From JACRBR01 sp964371355 (GTDB lineage Bacteria; Chloroflexota; Dehalococcoidia; DSTF01; JACRBR01), in contig CAYJMG010000001.1 in NCBI GenBank assembly GCA_964371355.1, positions 1 to 64,000 of the forward strand: a DNA stretch of 64,000 nucleotides, written 5' to 3'. Shown here piece after piece: positions 50,374 through 58,704 of this stretch. Position 1 is the stretch's first letter; the number at the start of each line of letters is the position of its first letter. The notes below the pieces were generated by a model. The model searched no databases and was not told where the DNA came from. It saw nothing but the letters and a program-made list of their open reading frames with translations. The position numbers were made by a program, and so were the translations under genes.

Positions 50374-50904
50374 GTGTCCGAAGGTGAGCTCATCGTCATC
50401 GGCATGCGCATCGCCCTGCCCCTCCTCATCCTGCGCGCCCCGCTGGTAGGCGGCATCGCCGCCATGCTCCTCGACGCGCTCGATGTCGTCCTCATCGAAC
50501 TCATCGGCCTCGGCGGCTTCGGCTCTCACTACTCCGAACTCGACAAGGGGCTCGACACGTACTACCTCGCCCTCGAACTCGTGGTCGCGCTGCGCTGGGC
50601 CAGCCCCTGGGCCCGCTGGCCCGCGATCGCGCTCTTCGCCGACCGGGTGCTGGGCGTCGTGCTGTTCGAGACCACGCACGCCCGCTGGCTGCTGCTCGTC
50701 TTCCCCAACATGTTCGAGAACTGGTGGCTCTACTGCGTCGTTGCCCAGCGTTTCTTCCCGCGCATCTACCCGCGCTCCGTCGCGACCGTCCTCGTGCCGA
50801 TGGTGCTCCTGCTCATCCCCAAGCTTGGCCAGGAGTGGCTGCTGCACTACGAGGAGGCGAAGCCCTGGGACTGGATCAAACGCAACCTGCTCGGCACGTC
50901 GTGA
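50374..50904 (+). CDS. Multi-pass membrane protein, hypothetical
   Basis: 176 residues with about four or five hydrophobic segments: ALPLLILRAPLVGGIAAMLLDALDVVLIELIGL, YYLALELVVALRWA, WPAIALFADRVLGVVLFE, LLLVFPNMFENWWLYCVVA and VATVLVPMVLLLIPKLGQEW. Acidic and aromatic residues lie in the loops (LLDALDVV, LDKGLDTYY). I recognise no family. GTG start with AGGGGAG 5 nt upstream. Divergent from comM. Confidence 0.8.
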   Translation: MSEGELIVIGMRIALPLLILRAPLVGGIAAMLLDALDVVLIELIGLGGFGSHYSELDKGLDTYYLALELVVALRWASPWARWPAIALFADRVLGVVLFETTHARWLLLVFPNMFENWWLYCVVAQRFFPRIYPRSVATVLVPMVLLLIPKLGQEWLLHYEEAKPWDWIKRNLLGTS

Positions 50905-50913
50905 CCGGCGCCC

Positions 50914-51894
50914 TCAGTCCGTAGACGAACTGGCGGCGAAGAACTCCCACATCGTCTCCGTCGCGTCGATCTGTTTCGACGTCGTGCCCACGGTTTCCAC
51001 CGGCAGGTCGTATGCACCGGGCCACGTGTGCCCGCCCGACAGGATCGTGTACAGCAACACCTCGCCGTCCCCCACCATGCACCGCACAAACGTCGTCAGC
51101 TCCACGTCGCTCGCGGGACGCGAGATCTGTCCCAGCCCGTCGCACCCCAGGCCGCGGGCCCATTCCGAGACCGTGCGCCGCGCGGGAGGGAAGTCGCCAG
51201 GCCCCGCTCCCGCGGGCTTCGGCCCTCCTTCGTACGGCACCAGCGGGTCCAGCGAGCCATGAAACGCCACCCACGGTACGTCCGCCTGGCAGTCGGCGTA
51301 CGTCGCCGCCACCGTCCCGATCGCAGCGACCGTGTCCGGCGCATCGCACGCCAGCCGCTGCGCCATCCCGCCGCCGTTCGAGTACCCCGCGACGAACACG
51401 CGCTCATCGTCGATGCACAGGTCGGCCTCGACGTCCGCGATCGCGTCTTGCAGGAACGCAACGTCGTCTGCCTGGTCGACGGCCTTGTCCGCGTTCCACC
51501 GCGGCGGGTCGCCGAGTCCGTTCGGGAAGACCGACACGAACCCCTCGGCGTCTCCCGCCTCGCCAAACAGCGTGTAGCCCGACATGAACGAGCCCGTCAA
51601 CGAGAATCCGTGCAGCACGACGACGAGCGGCGCGGGCTCGAGGCCCTCGTACAGCGCAGGCACGTGCAGCACGTACATGCGCTCCACGCCTCCGCTCGTG
51701 ATCGTGACCACGCTGTCGCCGGCCTGCGCGGTGCGCGCCGGGCTGCATCCTGCCGAGTTGGCCGCTGGGGTAGCGTTGACCGTGGTAGTCCCGCTGGAGG
51801 AAAGATCGCCGCTATCGTCGCCGCCGCTACAACCCGCGGCTACGATGGCGAATGCGGCGCACAGCGGGATGAGCGCGCGAATCACGCCCGGCAT
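50914..51894 (-). CDS. Lipoprotein esterase, PHB-depolymerase/LpqC-like
   Basis: 326 residues. Lipoprotein signal with LCAAFAIVAAGC (Cys22). The alpha/beta-hydrolase domain has VVVLHGFSLTGS (oxyanion hole), the nucleophile elbow VAGYSNGGGMAQRLAC, VAFHGSLDPLVPYEGG (acidic residue) and SGGHTWPGA with the catalytic His. It resembles secreted polyhydroxybutyrate depolymerase and feruloyl-esterase relatives. ATG 51894 is chosen because the signal peptide begins there. Confidence 0.87.
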   Translation of the reverse strand: MPGVIRALIPLCAAFAIVAAGCSGGDDSGDLSSSGTTTVNATPAANSAGCSPARTAQAGDSVVTITSGGVERMYVLHVPALYEGLEPAPLVVVLHGFSLTGSFMSGYTLFGEAGDAEGFVSVFPNGLGDPPRWNADKAVDQADDVAFLQDAIADVEADLCIDDERVFVAGYSNGGGMAQRLACDAPDTVAAIGTVAATYADCQADVPWVAFHGSLDPLVPYEGGPKPAGAGPGDFPPARRTVSEWARGLGCDGLGQISRPASDVELTTFVRCMVGDGEVLLYTILSGGHTWPGAYDLPVETVGTTSKQIDATETMWEFFAASSSTD

Positions 51895-51923
51895 GGTATC
51901 AGACGCGTGACCAGTGACCCGTG

Positions 51924-53147
51924 CTACAGCAGGTCGCCCGTCGCCTTCCGCGTGTTGCCTTCTTCCTTGTACCACCCGAACGTATTCCTGGCGATCGTCT
52001 GCAGGTGCACCTCGTCCGCCCCATCAACCAGCCGCGCCGACCGCGCGTTCCGCATCAGCCGCTCCAGCGGCGTGTCGGTCGAGTAACCCAACGCCCCGTG
52101 CACCTGGATGGCCCGATCCACGGTCCGCCACAACGTGTTGGCGACGTGGTACTTCGCCATCGCCACTTCGTGCTTGAACGGCATCCCGTTCTCGATCAGG
52201 TACGCCGCGTGCATCACCATCAGCTTCGCCGCGTACATCTCCAGCACCGATTCCGAGATCATCCACTGGATCGCCTGCTTGTCCGCCAGCAGCGACCCAT
52301 GCGTGTACCGGTTCAGCGCCCGGTCGACCATCATCTCCAGCGCCACCTCGGCGTTCCCGATCCACCGCATGCAATGCGCGAGCCGCGCCGGCCCCAGCCG
52401 GTACTGGCCCAGCAGGTGCCCGTGCCCCCGCTCGCCCAGCATCGCCGAGTTCGGCACGCGCAGGTTCGTGATCTTGATCTCGCAGTGGTTCCCCATCCCC
52501 GCCATCGTGTCGATGTCCCGCACGATCTCCCACCCCGGCTGCGGCAGATCCACCAGGAACGCCGAGTTCCGCGCCTGCGGCGGATCCGCGTCGGGATCGG
52601 TGCACGCGATCAGGATCGCGAAGCGCGCGCCCTTCGCGCCCGAGATGAACCACTTGTGCCCGTTGATCACCCAGTCGTCGCCGTCTTTCTCCGCGCGCGT
52701 CTGGATCAGCGTCGGATCCGAACCCGATACCTCCGGCTCCGTCATCGCGAAGCACGATCGCGAGCGTCCCTCCGCTAGCGGCCGCAGGTACTTCTCTTGC
52801 TGCTCCGGGTTCGCCGCGTGCAGCAGCGTATGCATGTTGCCCTCATCCGGCGCCTGTGCGTTCAGGATGAACGGCCCGATGCCGGTCCGGCCCGCCTCCG
52901 CCGAGACGAAGGCCATCGCCACCGGCCCCAGGTTCATGCCACCCCACTCGGCAGGCAGGTGCGGGTTCCACAGCCCCAGGTCCTTCGCCCGCTGCCGCAT
53001 CCCGACGATCGCCGCCACGTACGCGTTGCGGTCTGACTCGTTCTGCCGTAGCTTCTCTTCCGTCGGCCGGACCTCTTCGTCCATGAACCGGCGGACCCGC
53101 ATGCGGACGTCCTCCACCTCGGGCGAGAGCTTGAAATCGATGGCCAT
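51924..53147 (-). CDS. Acyl-CoA dehydrogenase, ACAD10/11 (LvaC)-like
   Basis: 407-residue flavoprotein. Family motifs: LGLWNPHLPAEWGGMNLG, CFAMTEPEVSGSDPTLIQTRA (FAD/substrate), WFISGAKGARFAIL, and IQVHGALGYSTDTPLE. At the catalytic-base site RLVDGADEVHLQ it has Asp where medium-chain enzymes have Glu, as in ACAD10/11-type proteins. ATG 53147 has GGGAGG upstream. It is divergent from an APH-like kinase gene; in the known levulinate pathway such a pair phosphorylates then dephosphorylatively dehydrates 4-hydroxyacyl-CoA. Confidence 0.9.
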   Translation of the reverse strand: MAIDFKLSPEVEDVRMRVRRFMDEEVRPTEEKLRQNESDRNAYVAAIVGMRQRAKDLGLWNPHLPAEWGGMNLGPVAMAFVSAEAGRTGIGPFILNAQAPDEGNMHTLLHAANPEQQEKYLRPLAEGRSRSCFAMTEPEVSGSDPTLIQTRAEKDGDDWVINGHKWFISGAKGARFAILIACTDPDADPPQARNSAFLVDLPQPGWEIVRDIDTMAGMGNHCEIKITNLRVPNSAMLGERGHGHLLGQYRLGPARLAHCMRWIGNAEVALEMMVDRALNRYTHGSLLADKQAIQWMISESVLEMYAAKLMVMHAAYLIENGMPFKHEVAMAKYHVANTLWRTVDRAIQVHGALGYSTDTPLERLMRNARSARLVDGADEVHLQTIARNTFGWYKEEGNTRKATGDLL

Positions 53148-53207
53148 GTCGCCTCCCAGGCTGTGTGGCTGCGGCCCCCTCCGGGCCACAATAATGAACG
53201 AGGTTCA

Positions 53208-53215
53208 GTCTAGAC
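53208..53215. promoter_or_regulatory. Short palindrome in divergent promoter region
   Basis: GTCTAGAC is a perfect 8-bp palindrome in the 143-bp gap between the divergent acyl-CoA dehydrogenase and kinase genes. It could be part of a shared operator; alone it is weak evidence. Confidence 0.3.
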
Positions 53216-53290
53216 CAACGAGATTGTAGTCTTACCGTGCGCTAAGGTCACGCCCTCACTTTGCCGCCGTGCCTGGAGGCCCCACATCGC

Positions 53291-54346
53291 ATGACCACCA
53301 CCGAGAACGTCCCCGGCATTGTCTTCGAGCGTCTCATCCCCTGGTTCAGCCAGCATGTCGCGCCCGTGCCAGCGCTCTCCGCGAAGGTCATCGGCCATGG
53401 CCGGTCGAACATCACCTACAGCCTCGAGCATGGCGATCAGGCATGGGTCCTGCGCCGGCCCCCGCTCTCCCACGTCCTCCCCACCGCCCACGACATGAAG
53501 CGCGAGTTCCGCGTGATCTCCGCCCTCGAGCCCACCGGCCTTCCCGTCCCCCACGCCATCGCTCTTTGCGAGGATCCCGCCGTCATCGGCGCCCAGTTCT
53601 ACATCATGTCCTTCGTCGACGGCATGGTCCCGGCCGACTCCATCGCCTTCAGCGCGCAGTATCCCGAGAGCCACCGCCGCCGCATCGGCGAAGACCTCGT
53701 CGATACGCTCGTCGCGCTTCATGCTGTCGACCCGGCCAAGGTCGGTCTCGGTGACTTCGGCAAGCCCGCCGGTTTCATCGAACGCCAGGTGCGTCGCTTC
53801 TCCGGCCAGATCGAGCAGCACACGAAGCGCGATTTCCCCGAGCTGCGCGAGCTGGCCCGCCGCCTGCAGGCCGCCCTTCCGCCCGAGACCGGCGCCTTCA
53901 CCATCGTCCACGGCGACTACCGCATCGACAACTGCGTGCTGGGCGACGACGGCCGCATCGCCGCGATTCTCGACTGGGAGATGGCCACCCTGGGCGACCC
54001 GCTCGCGGATGTCGGCCTGCTGTACATGTACTGGGCCGACGCCGAGTCCGGCTCGCAGACCGGCGTCGCCAGCAACTCCGTCACCGGTCAGCCCGGCTTC
54101 CTCTCCCGCCGTGACGCCATGGCCCGTTACGCCGAAAAGAGTGGCCGCGACCTGAGCAACCTCGACTACTACGTCGTCCTCGCCCACTTCAAGCTCGCCG
54201 TCATCGTCGAGGGCATCTACGCCCGCTTCCTCGAGGGCGGCACGGTCGGCACCGGCTTCGAGACCACCGGCGCCCAGGCCCAGGGCCTCGCCCGCTCCGG
54301 CCTCGCCATCGCCGACCGCTCCACGGTGGCCGCGTTGCGTGGATAG
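53291..54346 (+). CDS. APH-family kinase, ACAD10/11 N-domain (LvaA)-like
   Basis: 351 residues of the aminoglycoside-phosphotransferase fold. Features: GHGRSNITYSLEHGDQAWVLRRPP (nucleotide loop and Lys/Arg), the Brenner motif IVHGDYRIDNCVLG with catalytic Asp, and AAILDWEMATLGDPLADVG with the Mg-binding Asp. The HGDYRIDN...LDWEMATLGDP pattern is that of the kinase domain of ACAD10/11 and LvaA, not of antibiotic-resistance enzymes. ATG 53291. Divergent from its presumed partner dehydrogenase. Confidence 0.88.
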   Translation: MTTTENVPGIVFERLIPWFSQHVAPVPALSAKVIGHGRSNITYSLEHGDQAWVLRRPPLSHVLPTAHDMKREFRVISALEPTGLPVPHAIALCEDPAVIGAQFYIMSFVDGMVPADSIAFSAQYPESHRRRIGEDLVDTLVALHAVDPAKVGLGDFGKPAGFIERQVRRFSGQIEQHTKRDFPELRELARRLQAALPPETGAFTIVHGDYRIDNCVLGDDGRIAAILDWEMATLGDPLADVGLLYMYWADAESGSQTGVASNSVTGQPGFLSRRDAMARYAEKSGRDLSNLDYYVVLAHFKLAVIVEGIYARFLEGGTVGTGFETTGAQAQGLARSGLAIADRSTVAALRG

Positions 54347-54470
54347 GCGCCGGCGCGGCGTGGAACGACCGTAGGCGGAGCGCGCCAGGCTCTCCAATCG
54401 GCCCCGATCACATTCGCAAAGAGCCCCACGCGCGCACGGTTGTCGCGGCGGCAAACGCAGGGTCCATGAG

Positions 54471-54499
54471 GCTCTGCGCTCTCTGCGACTCTGCGGTGG
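54471..54499. repeat. CTCTGCG direct repeats
   Basis: Three to four copies of a CTCTGCG(A/C) unit in the 230-bp gap between the APH-like gene and tRNA-Arg. No ORF; noncoding spacer. Confidence 0.6.
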
Positions 54500-54540
54500 G
54501 CCGGGCGCCCGAACAGAGCGAAGGCCGGAGGCCGCCGGCC

Positions 54541-54573
54541 CATTCCAGCCTCCAACCTCCAGCCTCAAGCATC
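54541..54573. repeat. CAGCCTCCAAC direct repeats
   Basis: Tandem imperfect copies of CCAGCCT/CCAACCT end 5 nt before tRNA-Arg. Read on the other strand (GGAGGCTGGAGGTTGG) they resemble the repeat inside glpD. Confidence 0.6.
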
Positions 54574-54578
54574 CAAAG

Positions 54579-54653
54579 TGGTACCCCCGACAGGACTCGA
54601 ACCTGTGCTTCCAGCTCCGGAGGCTGGCGCTCTATCCGCTGAGCTACGGGGGC
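54579..54653 (-). tRNA. tRNA-Arg (CCG)
   Basis: Full cloverleaf on the minus strand: acceptor GCCCCCG/CGGGGGT (one G-U), D arm GCTC/GAGC, anticodon loop CTCCGGA giving anticodon CCG, T arm ACAGG-TTCGAGT-CCTGT, discriminator A and an encoded CCA. Reads CGG, a frequent Arg codon in this GC-rich genome. Confidence 0.95.
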
Positions 54654-54765
54654 GTGCCCTCACTATACGGGCTCTCCCGCCGCCCGCGGAAGCCAATGCC
54701 AGCCTTGTGACATCCGGCCGCGCTCGCCCGTCCGATGCGCCCCTTCGTGGCCCGACACCGCCCAT

Positions 54766-54771
54766 TACCCT
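54766..54771 (+). promoter_or_regulatory. -10-like element abutting permease gene
   Basis: TACCCT lies 6 nt before the ATG at 54778, with no ribosome-binding site; weaker than the other examples but in the same position. Confidence 0.3.
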
Positions 54772-54777
54772 GCGACC

Positions 54778-56079
54778 ATGCCCGCGATCCCCGCCGACCC
54801 GCCGCGCCTCCAGCGCTCCCTGCGCCTGTGGCAGGTCACCATCTCCGGCATCGGCATCGTCATCGGCGCCGGGATCTACGTCCTCATCGGCGAAGGCGCG
54901 CGCGAGGCCGGCGCCGGCGTCTGGCTCTCCTTCGCCGTCGCCGCCGCCCTCAGCGCGCTCACCGCCATGAGCTACTGCGAACTCACGGCCATGTTCCCCT
55001 CCGCCGGCGTTGAGTACGAGTGGTCGAAGCGCGCCTTCAACCCCTTCGCCGGGTTCCTCGCCGGATGGATGATGGCCGTCGCGTACGTCATCGCCGCGGC
55101 CGCCGTGTCGCTCGGCTTCGCCCAGTACCTCCGTCACTTCGTCGACGTCGACGTACGCATCGCCTCGGTCGCGCTGCTGGGCGCGCTCACCCTGGTCGTC
55201 ATCTCCGGCGTCCAGCGCTCGATCTGGCTGTCGGCGATCCTCGCCGTGCTCCAGATCGGCGGCCTCGCGATGGTGGTCTTCGCCGGCGCACCGCACATCG
55301 GCGACAAGTCCGTACTCGAGGGCGCCACCCTCACAGGCGTGATGTCCGGCGCCGCCCTCGTCTTCTTCGCCTTCATCGGCTTCGACGACATCGCCACACT
55401 CTCCGAGGAGACGCACGAGGCCTCATCAGTGATCCCTCGCGCTCTGCTGCTTACGCTGGGCTTCTCCACCGTCCTCTACCTGCTCGTCGGCCTCAGCGCC
55501 GTCAGCGTCATCGATGCGGATGTCCTCGCCGCCTCCGACCGCCCGCTCGCGCTCGTCATCGAACACGACTGGGGCGGCCGCGCCTCGGATGTCGTCGCCT
55601 TCATCGCTCTCGCCTCCACCACTAACACCACCCTGCTCGTTATCACCGCCGCCTCGCGTCTGCTCTACGCGATGGCCCGCTCCGGTGCCCTCCCGCGCTT
55701 CCTCGCCCAGCTCGGCGCGAAGGGGCGCGCTCCCTATGCCGGCGCCCTCGCCACCTTCGCCGTCGCCGCCCTCTTCGCACTTCGCGGCGACATCGGTCTC
55801 GTCGCCTCCGTCACAGACTTCTCGGTTTACTGCACCTTTCTCTCCGTCAACCTCTCCGTCATCGCACTCCGCCTCCGCGCCCCGTGCGCGCCACGGCCAT
55901 TCGCCTCGCCCTTCTCGCTCGCCCGCGTGCCGCTCATCCCCGTCCTTGGCACGGTCTCCGTGCTGAGCATGATCGGCTTCCTCAAGCCCGGCGCCCTCGT
56001 GCTCGGCGCGGGCGCCCTCGTCGTCGGCGCAGCCGTCTTCACCACGCTCCGCGCGCTCGACCCCTCCTCCAACCGCTGA
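54778..56079 (+). CDS. APC-superfamily amino acid permease
   Basis: 433 residues with about twelve membrane helices. The first helix has ISGIGIVIGAGIYVLIGEGA, the substrate-binding GIGAGIF-like motif of APC transporters; helix 6 has ALVFFAFIGFDDIATLSEE, the conserved FxxFxGFDxxxTxxEE. It should import amino acids with protons or exchange them; specificity unknown. Monocistronic by spacing. Confidence 0.92.
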   Translation: MPAIPADPPRLQRSLRLWQVTISGIGIVIGAGIYVLIGEGAREAGAGVWLSFAVAAALSALTAMSYCELTAMFPSAGVEYEWSKRAFNPFAGFLAGWMMAVAYVIAAAAVSLGFAQYLRHFVDVDVRIASVALLGALTLVVISGVQRSIWLSAILAVLQIGGLAMVVFAGAPHIGDKSVLEGATLTGVMSGAALVFFAFIGFDDIATLSEETHEASSVIPRALLLTLGFSTVLYLLVGLSAVSVIDADVLAASDRPLALVIEHDWGGRASDVVAFIALASTTNTTLLVITAASRLLYAMARSGALPRFLAQLGAKGRAPYAGALATFAVAALFALRGDIGLVASVTDFSVYCTFLSVNLSVIALRLRAPCAPRPFASPFSLARVPLIPVLGTVSVLSMIGFLKPGALVLGAGALVVGAAVFTTLRALDPSSNR

Positions 56080-56147
56080 CGCACGTGTCGCACGGCGCGA
56101 CCGGGAACGCGCCGCACCCCTGCCACGTCTTACTTGATGAGGCCGCT

Positions 56148-56175
56148 TTGGCCCCTGACACGCCGATGCTATATT
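56148..56175 (+). promoter_or_regulatory. Promoter of cyclophilin gene
   Basis: TTGGCC (56148-56153) and TATATT (56170-56175) are separated by 16 nt. A start near 56183 gives a 25-nt leader containing AGGGGAAGAGAG, a usable ribosome site. One of few promoters here with both boxes. Confidence 0.6.
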
Positions 56176-56207
56176 GGCCACATCAATACAGGGGAAGAGA
56201 GATATAC

Positions 56208-57035
56208 ATGCCGCGAAAGAAGCAGGTAGTCCAGAAGCAGAAGCGCCAGAAGGTCTACCGCCCGGGCGAAATGGCCGCGGACATGCGCCATGTGAAGCCC
56301 AGGGGCGTATTCCGCATCTTCAGCAACTACCCCCTGTTCGCTGGCATCGGCGTCGTCGCTATCGGCGCCGGCCTCCTGATTACCGTGCTCCTCAGCAACA
56401 ACACCGTCAGCCCCACCGGCGACGATAACGGCGTCCGCGGCACCGGCGTCACCCGCACCACGCCCGAAGCCGGCAGCACCACCGAAACGGGCGCCTCAGG
56501 CCAGATCAAGCAGTACACGGCGCCGCCCCCGATGACCATCGACGCCACCAAGACGTACACGGCCACCATCAAGACCGAGAAGGGGGACATCGTCGTCCAG
56601 CTCGACGCTGCCGCGGCGCCCGAGGCCGTCAACAACTTCGTCTTCCTTGCGAACGACGGCTTCTACGACGGCTCGACCTTCTTCCGCGTCGTCGCCGACG
56701 ACGGCGGCACGCTGCACTACGCCCAGGCGGGCGATCCCACCGGTACCGGCTCCGGTGGTCCCGGCTACGACCTGCCCTACGAGGCCACGAGCGCGGCCTT
56801 CACCGCGGGCACTCTGGCGATGGCCAAGCCCCAGGGCGCCGGCTCCGACAACAGCGGCAGCCAGTTCTTCTTCACCCTCACCGACGAGCCGACGCTCGAC
56901 GGCAAGAACACCGCCTTCGGCAAAGTCACCTCCGGGCTGGACGTGCTCCGGCAGCTCGACCCGCGCGACACGCAGACGCAGCAGGAGCCTCCTCCCGGCG
57001 TCCGCATCGAATCCATCGAGATCGCCGAGTCATAA
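56208..57035 (+). CDS. Membrane-anchored cyclophilin-type peptidyl-prolyl isomerase
   Basis: 275 residues. The N terminus is very basic (MPRKKQVVQKQKRQKVYR), then a single membrane helix (LFAGIGVVAIGAGLLITVLLS, about 43-63) and a Thr/Gly linker. The cyclophilin domain spans about 110-275: TIKTEKGDIVVQLDAAAAP, FYDGSTFFRVV, LAMAKPQGAGSDNSGSQFFFTL and FGKVTSGLDVLRQLD. The catalytic FFRV is present. It probably folds exported proteins on the outer face of the membrane. Confidence 0.93.
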   Translation: MPRKKQVVQKQKRQKVYRPGEMAADMRHVKPRGVFRIFSNYPLFAGIGVVAIGAGLLITVLLSNNTVSPTGDDNGVRGTGVTRTTPEAGSTTETGASGQIKQYTAPPPMTIDATKTYTATIKTEKGDIVVQLDAAAAPEAVNNFVFLANDGFYDGSTFFRVVADDGGTLHYAQAGDPTGTGSGGPGYDLPYEATSAAFTAGTLAMAKPQGAGSDNSGSQFFFTLTDEPTLDGKNTAFGKVTSGLDVLRQLDPRDTQTQQEPPPGVRIESIEIAES

Positions 57036-57055
57036 CGGTTTCGAGGTTGCAGTCC

Positions 57056-57074
57056 GGCGGTTAGCGGTTAGCCG
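57056..57074. repeat. GCGGTTA direct repeats
   Basis: GGCGGTTAGCGGTTAGC lies 20 nt past the cyclophilin stop in the 267-bp convergent gap 57036-57302, which shows no gene. A partial copy lies at about 60198-60214 between gltX and the deacetylase gene. Confidence 0.55.
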
Positions 57075-57302
57075 CGGAGCCTCTCGCAGAGCCGCCGCAG
57101 AAACAGCGGCGCTCGGCCGTCCGGAAGAAGGTCAGTACCGCGGAACTTCAGTCGCGCGCGATGTGGTTCGACCACGATCATCAAGCAGCACACGAGGCCG
57201 CCGCACCAGCGACGCCCACACCTACCATCAGCGAATCCGCGATGTTGCTCGCACGACGAGGCTCGCGCGTTGGACGAGACCGCGTGTGCTGAAAAGCCCC
57301 CG

Positions 57303-58301
57303 CTACGCGTGTCTCCCGCCCCCTCGCGGGCGAGGCGGAAGGTCGCAGTACGCCGGCAACCCCGGCAGCGATTCAGCCTGCGTCACCCCGCGCACGATCG
57401 CGCGCTCCACCGCCCGCGTCGCCAGCGCCTCGATGATGCGATAGTCCGGCCCCTCCAGCGCGCGCTCACCCGTGGACAGCGCGAATACGATGTCGCCGTC
57501 GCTCTGCGTGTGCGCCGGGCGCACCGCCCTCGCGATCCCGTCGTGGCACACGGCCGCTATCCGATTCGCCTGCTCCTTCGTCAGCACCGCGTTCGTCGCC
57601 ACCACCACCAGCACCGTGTTCTGCGACGGGATCTCCGGCTGCCAGATGCGCCCCTCGCGCAGCACGGTCAGCGTGTCGTCCAGCGACCCATCGTCACGGC
57701 GCGCCCCCGCCAGTATCCGCCCTGTGTCCGGGTCCACCACATCGCCCGCCGCGTTTACCGCCGCCAATGCCCCCGCGATCAGCCCGTGTACCGACGCCTC
57801 GCTCGCCGTCCCGACCCCGCCCTTCATCGCCCGTTCGGGCCCCAGCGCCTTCCCCACCGTCGCGCCCGTGCCCGCGCCGATATTCCCCTCCGCCGTCGTC
57901 CGCCGCGCCGCCGCCGCCGCCCGGTACCCCGCCTCGATCGTCGGCCAGCGGTCCGGCCTCCCGACGCCCAGGTCGAAGAGGATCGCCGCCGGCACAATCG
58001 GTACCACGCCCCGGCCGAACGGGAACCCCACACCGCGCTCGGCCAGGTACCGCATCACCCCCGAGGCTGCCTCCAGCCCGTAAGCGCTGCCCCCCGCCAG
58101 CACGATCCCGTGTACATGCTGCACCAGGTTCCCCGGCCGCAGCAGCTCAGTCTCCCGCGTGCCCGGCGCCGCCCCTCGCACGTCCACGCCCGCCACCGCC
58201 GGCACATCCGGCAGCACCACCGTGCACCCGGTCAGCGCCCGCCGGTCCGTCCAGTGCCCAACCCGGATCCCGCGCACATCGGTGATCGATCCCGCCTTCA
58301 T
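57303..58301 (-). CDS. P1-family (DmpA-like) aminopeptidase
   Basis: 332 residues of the P1 family of self-processing N-terminal-nucleophile aminopeptidases. Motifs: ITDVRGIRVGHWTD at the N terminus, IVLAGGSAYGLEAASGVMRYLAERG, GGVGTASEASVHGL, and NTVLVVVATNAVLTKEQANRIA near the cleavage and nucleophile site. Substrate could be D- or beta-peptides. ATG 58301 has TACACT 7 nt upstream and no ribosome site. The gene ends in a basic PRPRGGGRHA tail. Confidence 0.88.
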   Translation of the reverse strand: MKAGSITDVRGIRVGHWTDRRALTGCTVVLPDVPAVAGVDVRGAAPGTRETELLRPGNLVQHVHGIVLAGGSAYGLEAASGVMRYLAERGVGFPFGRGVVPIVPAAILFDLGVGRPDRWPTIEAGYRAAAAARRTTAEGNIGAGTGATVGKALGPERAMKGGVGTASEASVHGLIAGALAAVNAAGDVVDPDTGRILAGARRDDGSLDDTLTVLREGRIWQPEIPSQNTVLVVVATNAVLTKEQANRIAAVCHDGIARAVRPAHTQSDGDIVFALSTGERALEGPDYRIIEALATRAVERAIVRGVTQAESLPGLPAYCDLPPRPRGGGRHA

Positions 58302-58308
58302 CGCCGGG

Positions 58309-58314
58309 AGTGTA
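58309..58314 (-). promoter_or_regulatory. -10 element abutting P1 peptidase start codon
   Basis: TACACT on the minus strand (58314-58309) lies 7 nt before the ATG, the same hexamer and spacing as glpK and the 12460 GNAT gene. Confidence 0.5.
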
Positions 58315-58383
58315 CAAGGCCGCACGATCAATTCATGAGCGAAACAGGCCCGCCCAATCCCAGGGGTATCCCTGGACCAGCCC

Positions 58384-58419
58384 CATCCGTTCCATCTGTT
58401 TCATCTGTTTCATCTGTGG
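58384..58419. repeat. TTTCATCTG direct repeats
   Basis: Four imperfect 9-bp copies (minus-strand unit CAGATGAAA) between the P1 peptidase gene and the tRNA terminator. Noncoding. Confidence 0.7.
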
Positions 58420-58449
58420 ATTGAACCCTCCCCCGCCGAACACCAAACG

Positions 58450-58480
58450 AAAGAGCCCGGCCAGCTTGGCCGGGCTCTTT
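58450..58480 (-). terminator. Rho-independent terminator after tRNA-Glu
   Basis: AAAGAGCCCGGCCA (58450-58463) and TGGCCGGGCTCTTT (58467-58480) form a perfect 14-bp stem with a 3-nt loop and A/T-rich ends, 6 nt past the CCA end of tRNA-Glu. It ends the gltX-tRNA transcript. Confidence 0.9.
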
Positions 58481-58485
58481 GTTCG

Positions 58486-58562
58486 TGGTAGCGCGTGCGG
58501 GATTCGAACCCGCGATCTCCGCCTTGAGAGGGCGATGTCCTGGGCCGCTAGACGAACGCGCC
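58486..58562 (-). tRNA. tRNA-Glu (CTC)
   Basis: Minus-strand cloverleaf: acceptor GGCGCGT/ACGCGCT, anticodon loop CTCTCAA giving CTC, T arm GCGGG-TTCGAAT-CCCGC, discriminator A and encoded CCA. Second of two tRNAs downstream of gltX. Confidence 0.96.
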
Positions 58563-58565
58563 GTA

Positions 58566-58639
58566 TGGCTGGGGATGGAGGACTCGAACCCCCACATACG
58601 GATCCAGAATCCGCTGTCCTACCATTAGACGAATCCCCA
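58566..58639 (-). tRNA. tRNA-Gln (CTG)
   Basis: Minus-strand cloverleaf: acceptor TGGGGAT/ATCCCCA, anticodon loop TTCTGGA giving CTG, T loop TTCGAGT, discriminator G and encoded CCA. It lies 65 nt past the gltX stop and 3 nt from tRNA-Glu. Confidence 0.96.
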
Positions 58640-58704
58640 GCGTCGTATGATTTTAGCATGGCCGTTCTGGCCCGGTCTAGGCAATTCCGACGCACCCCGA
58701 AGCA

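Noticed and set aside
53291..54346. Aminoglycoside-resistance gene
   Set aside because: The kinase motifs and the divergent dehydrogenase match ACAD10/11 and LvaA relatives rather than resistance enzymes.
53210..54568. 452-codon open frame antisense to the APH-like kinase
   Set aside because: Shadow of a conserved coding sequence; no motif, no ribosome site, low-complexity Gly/Asp composition.
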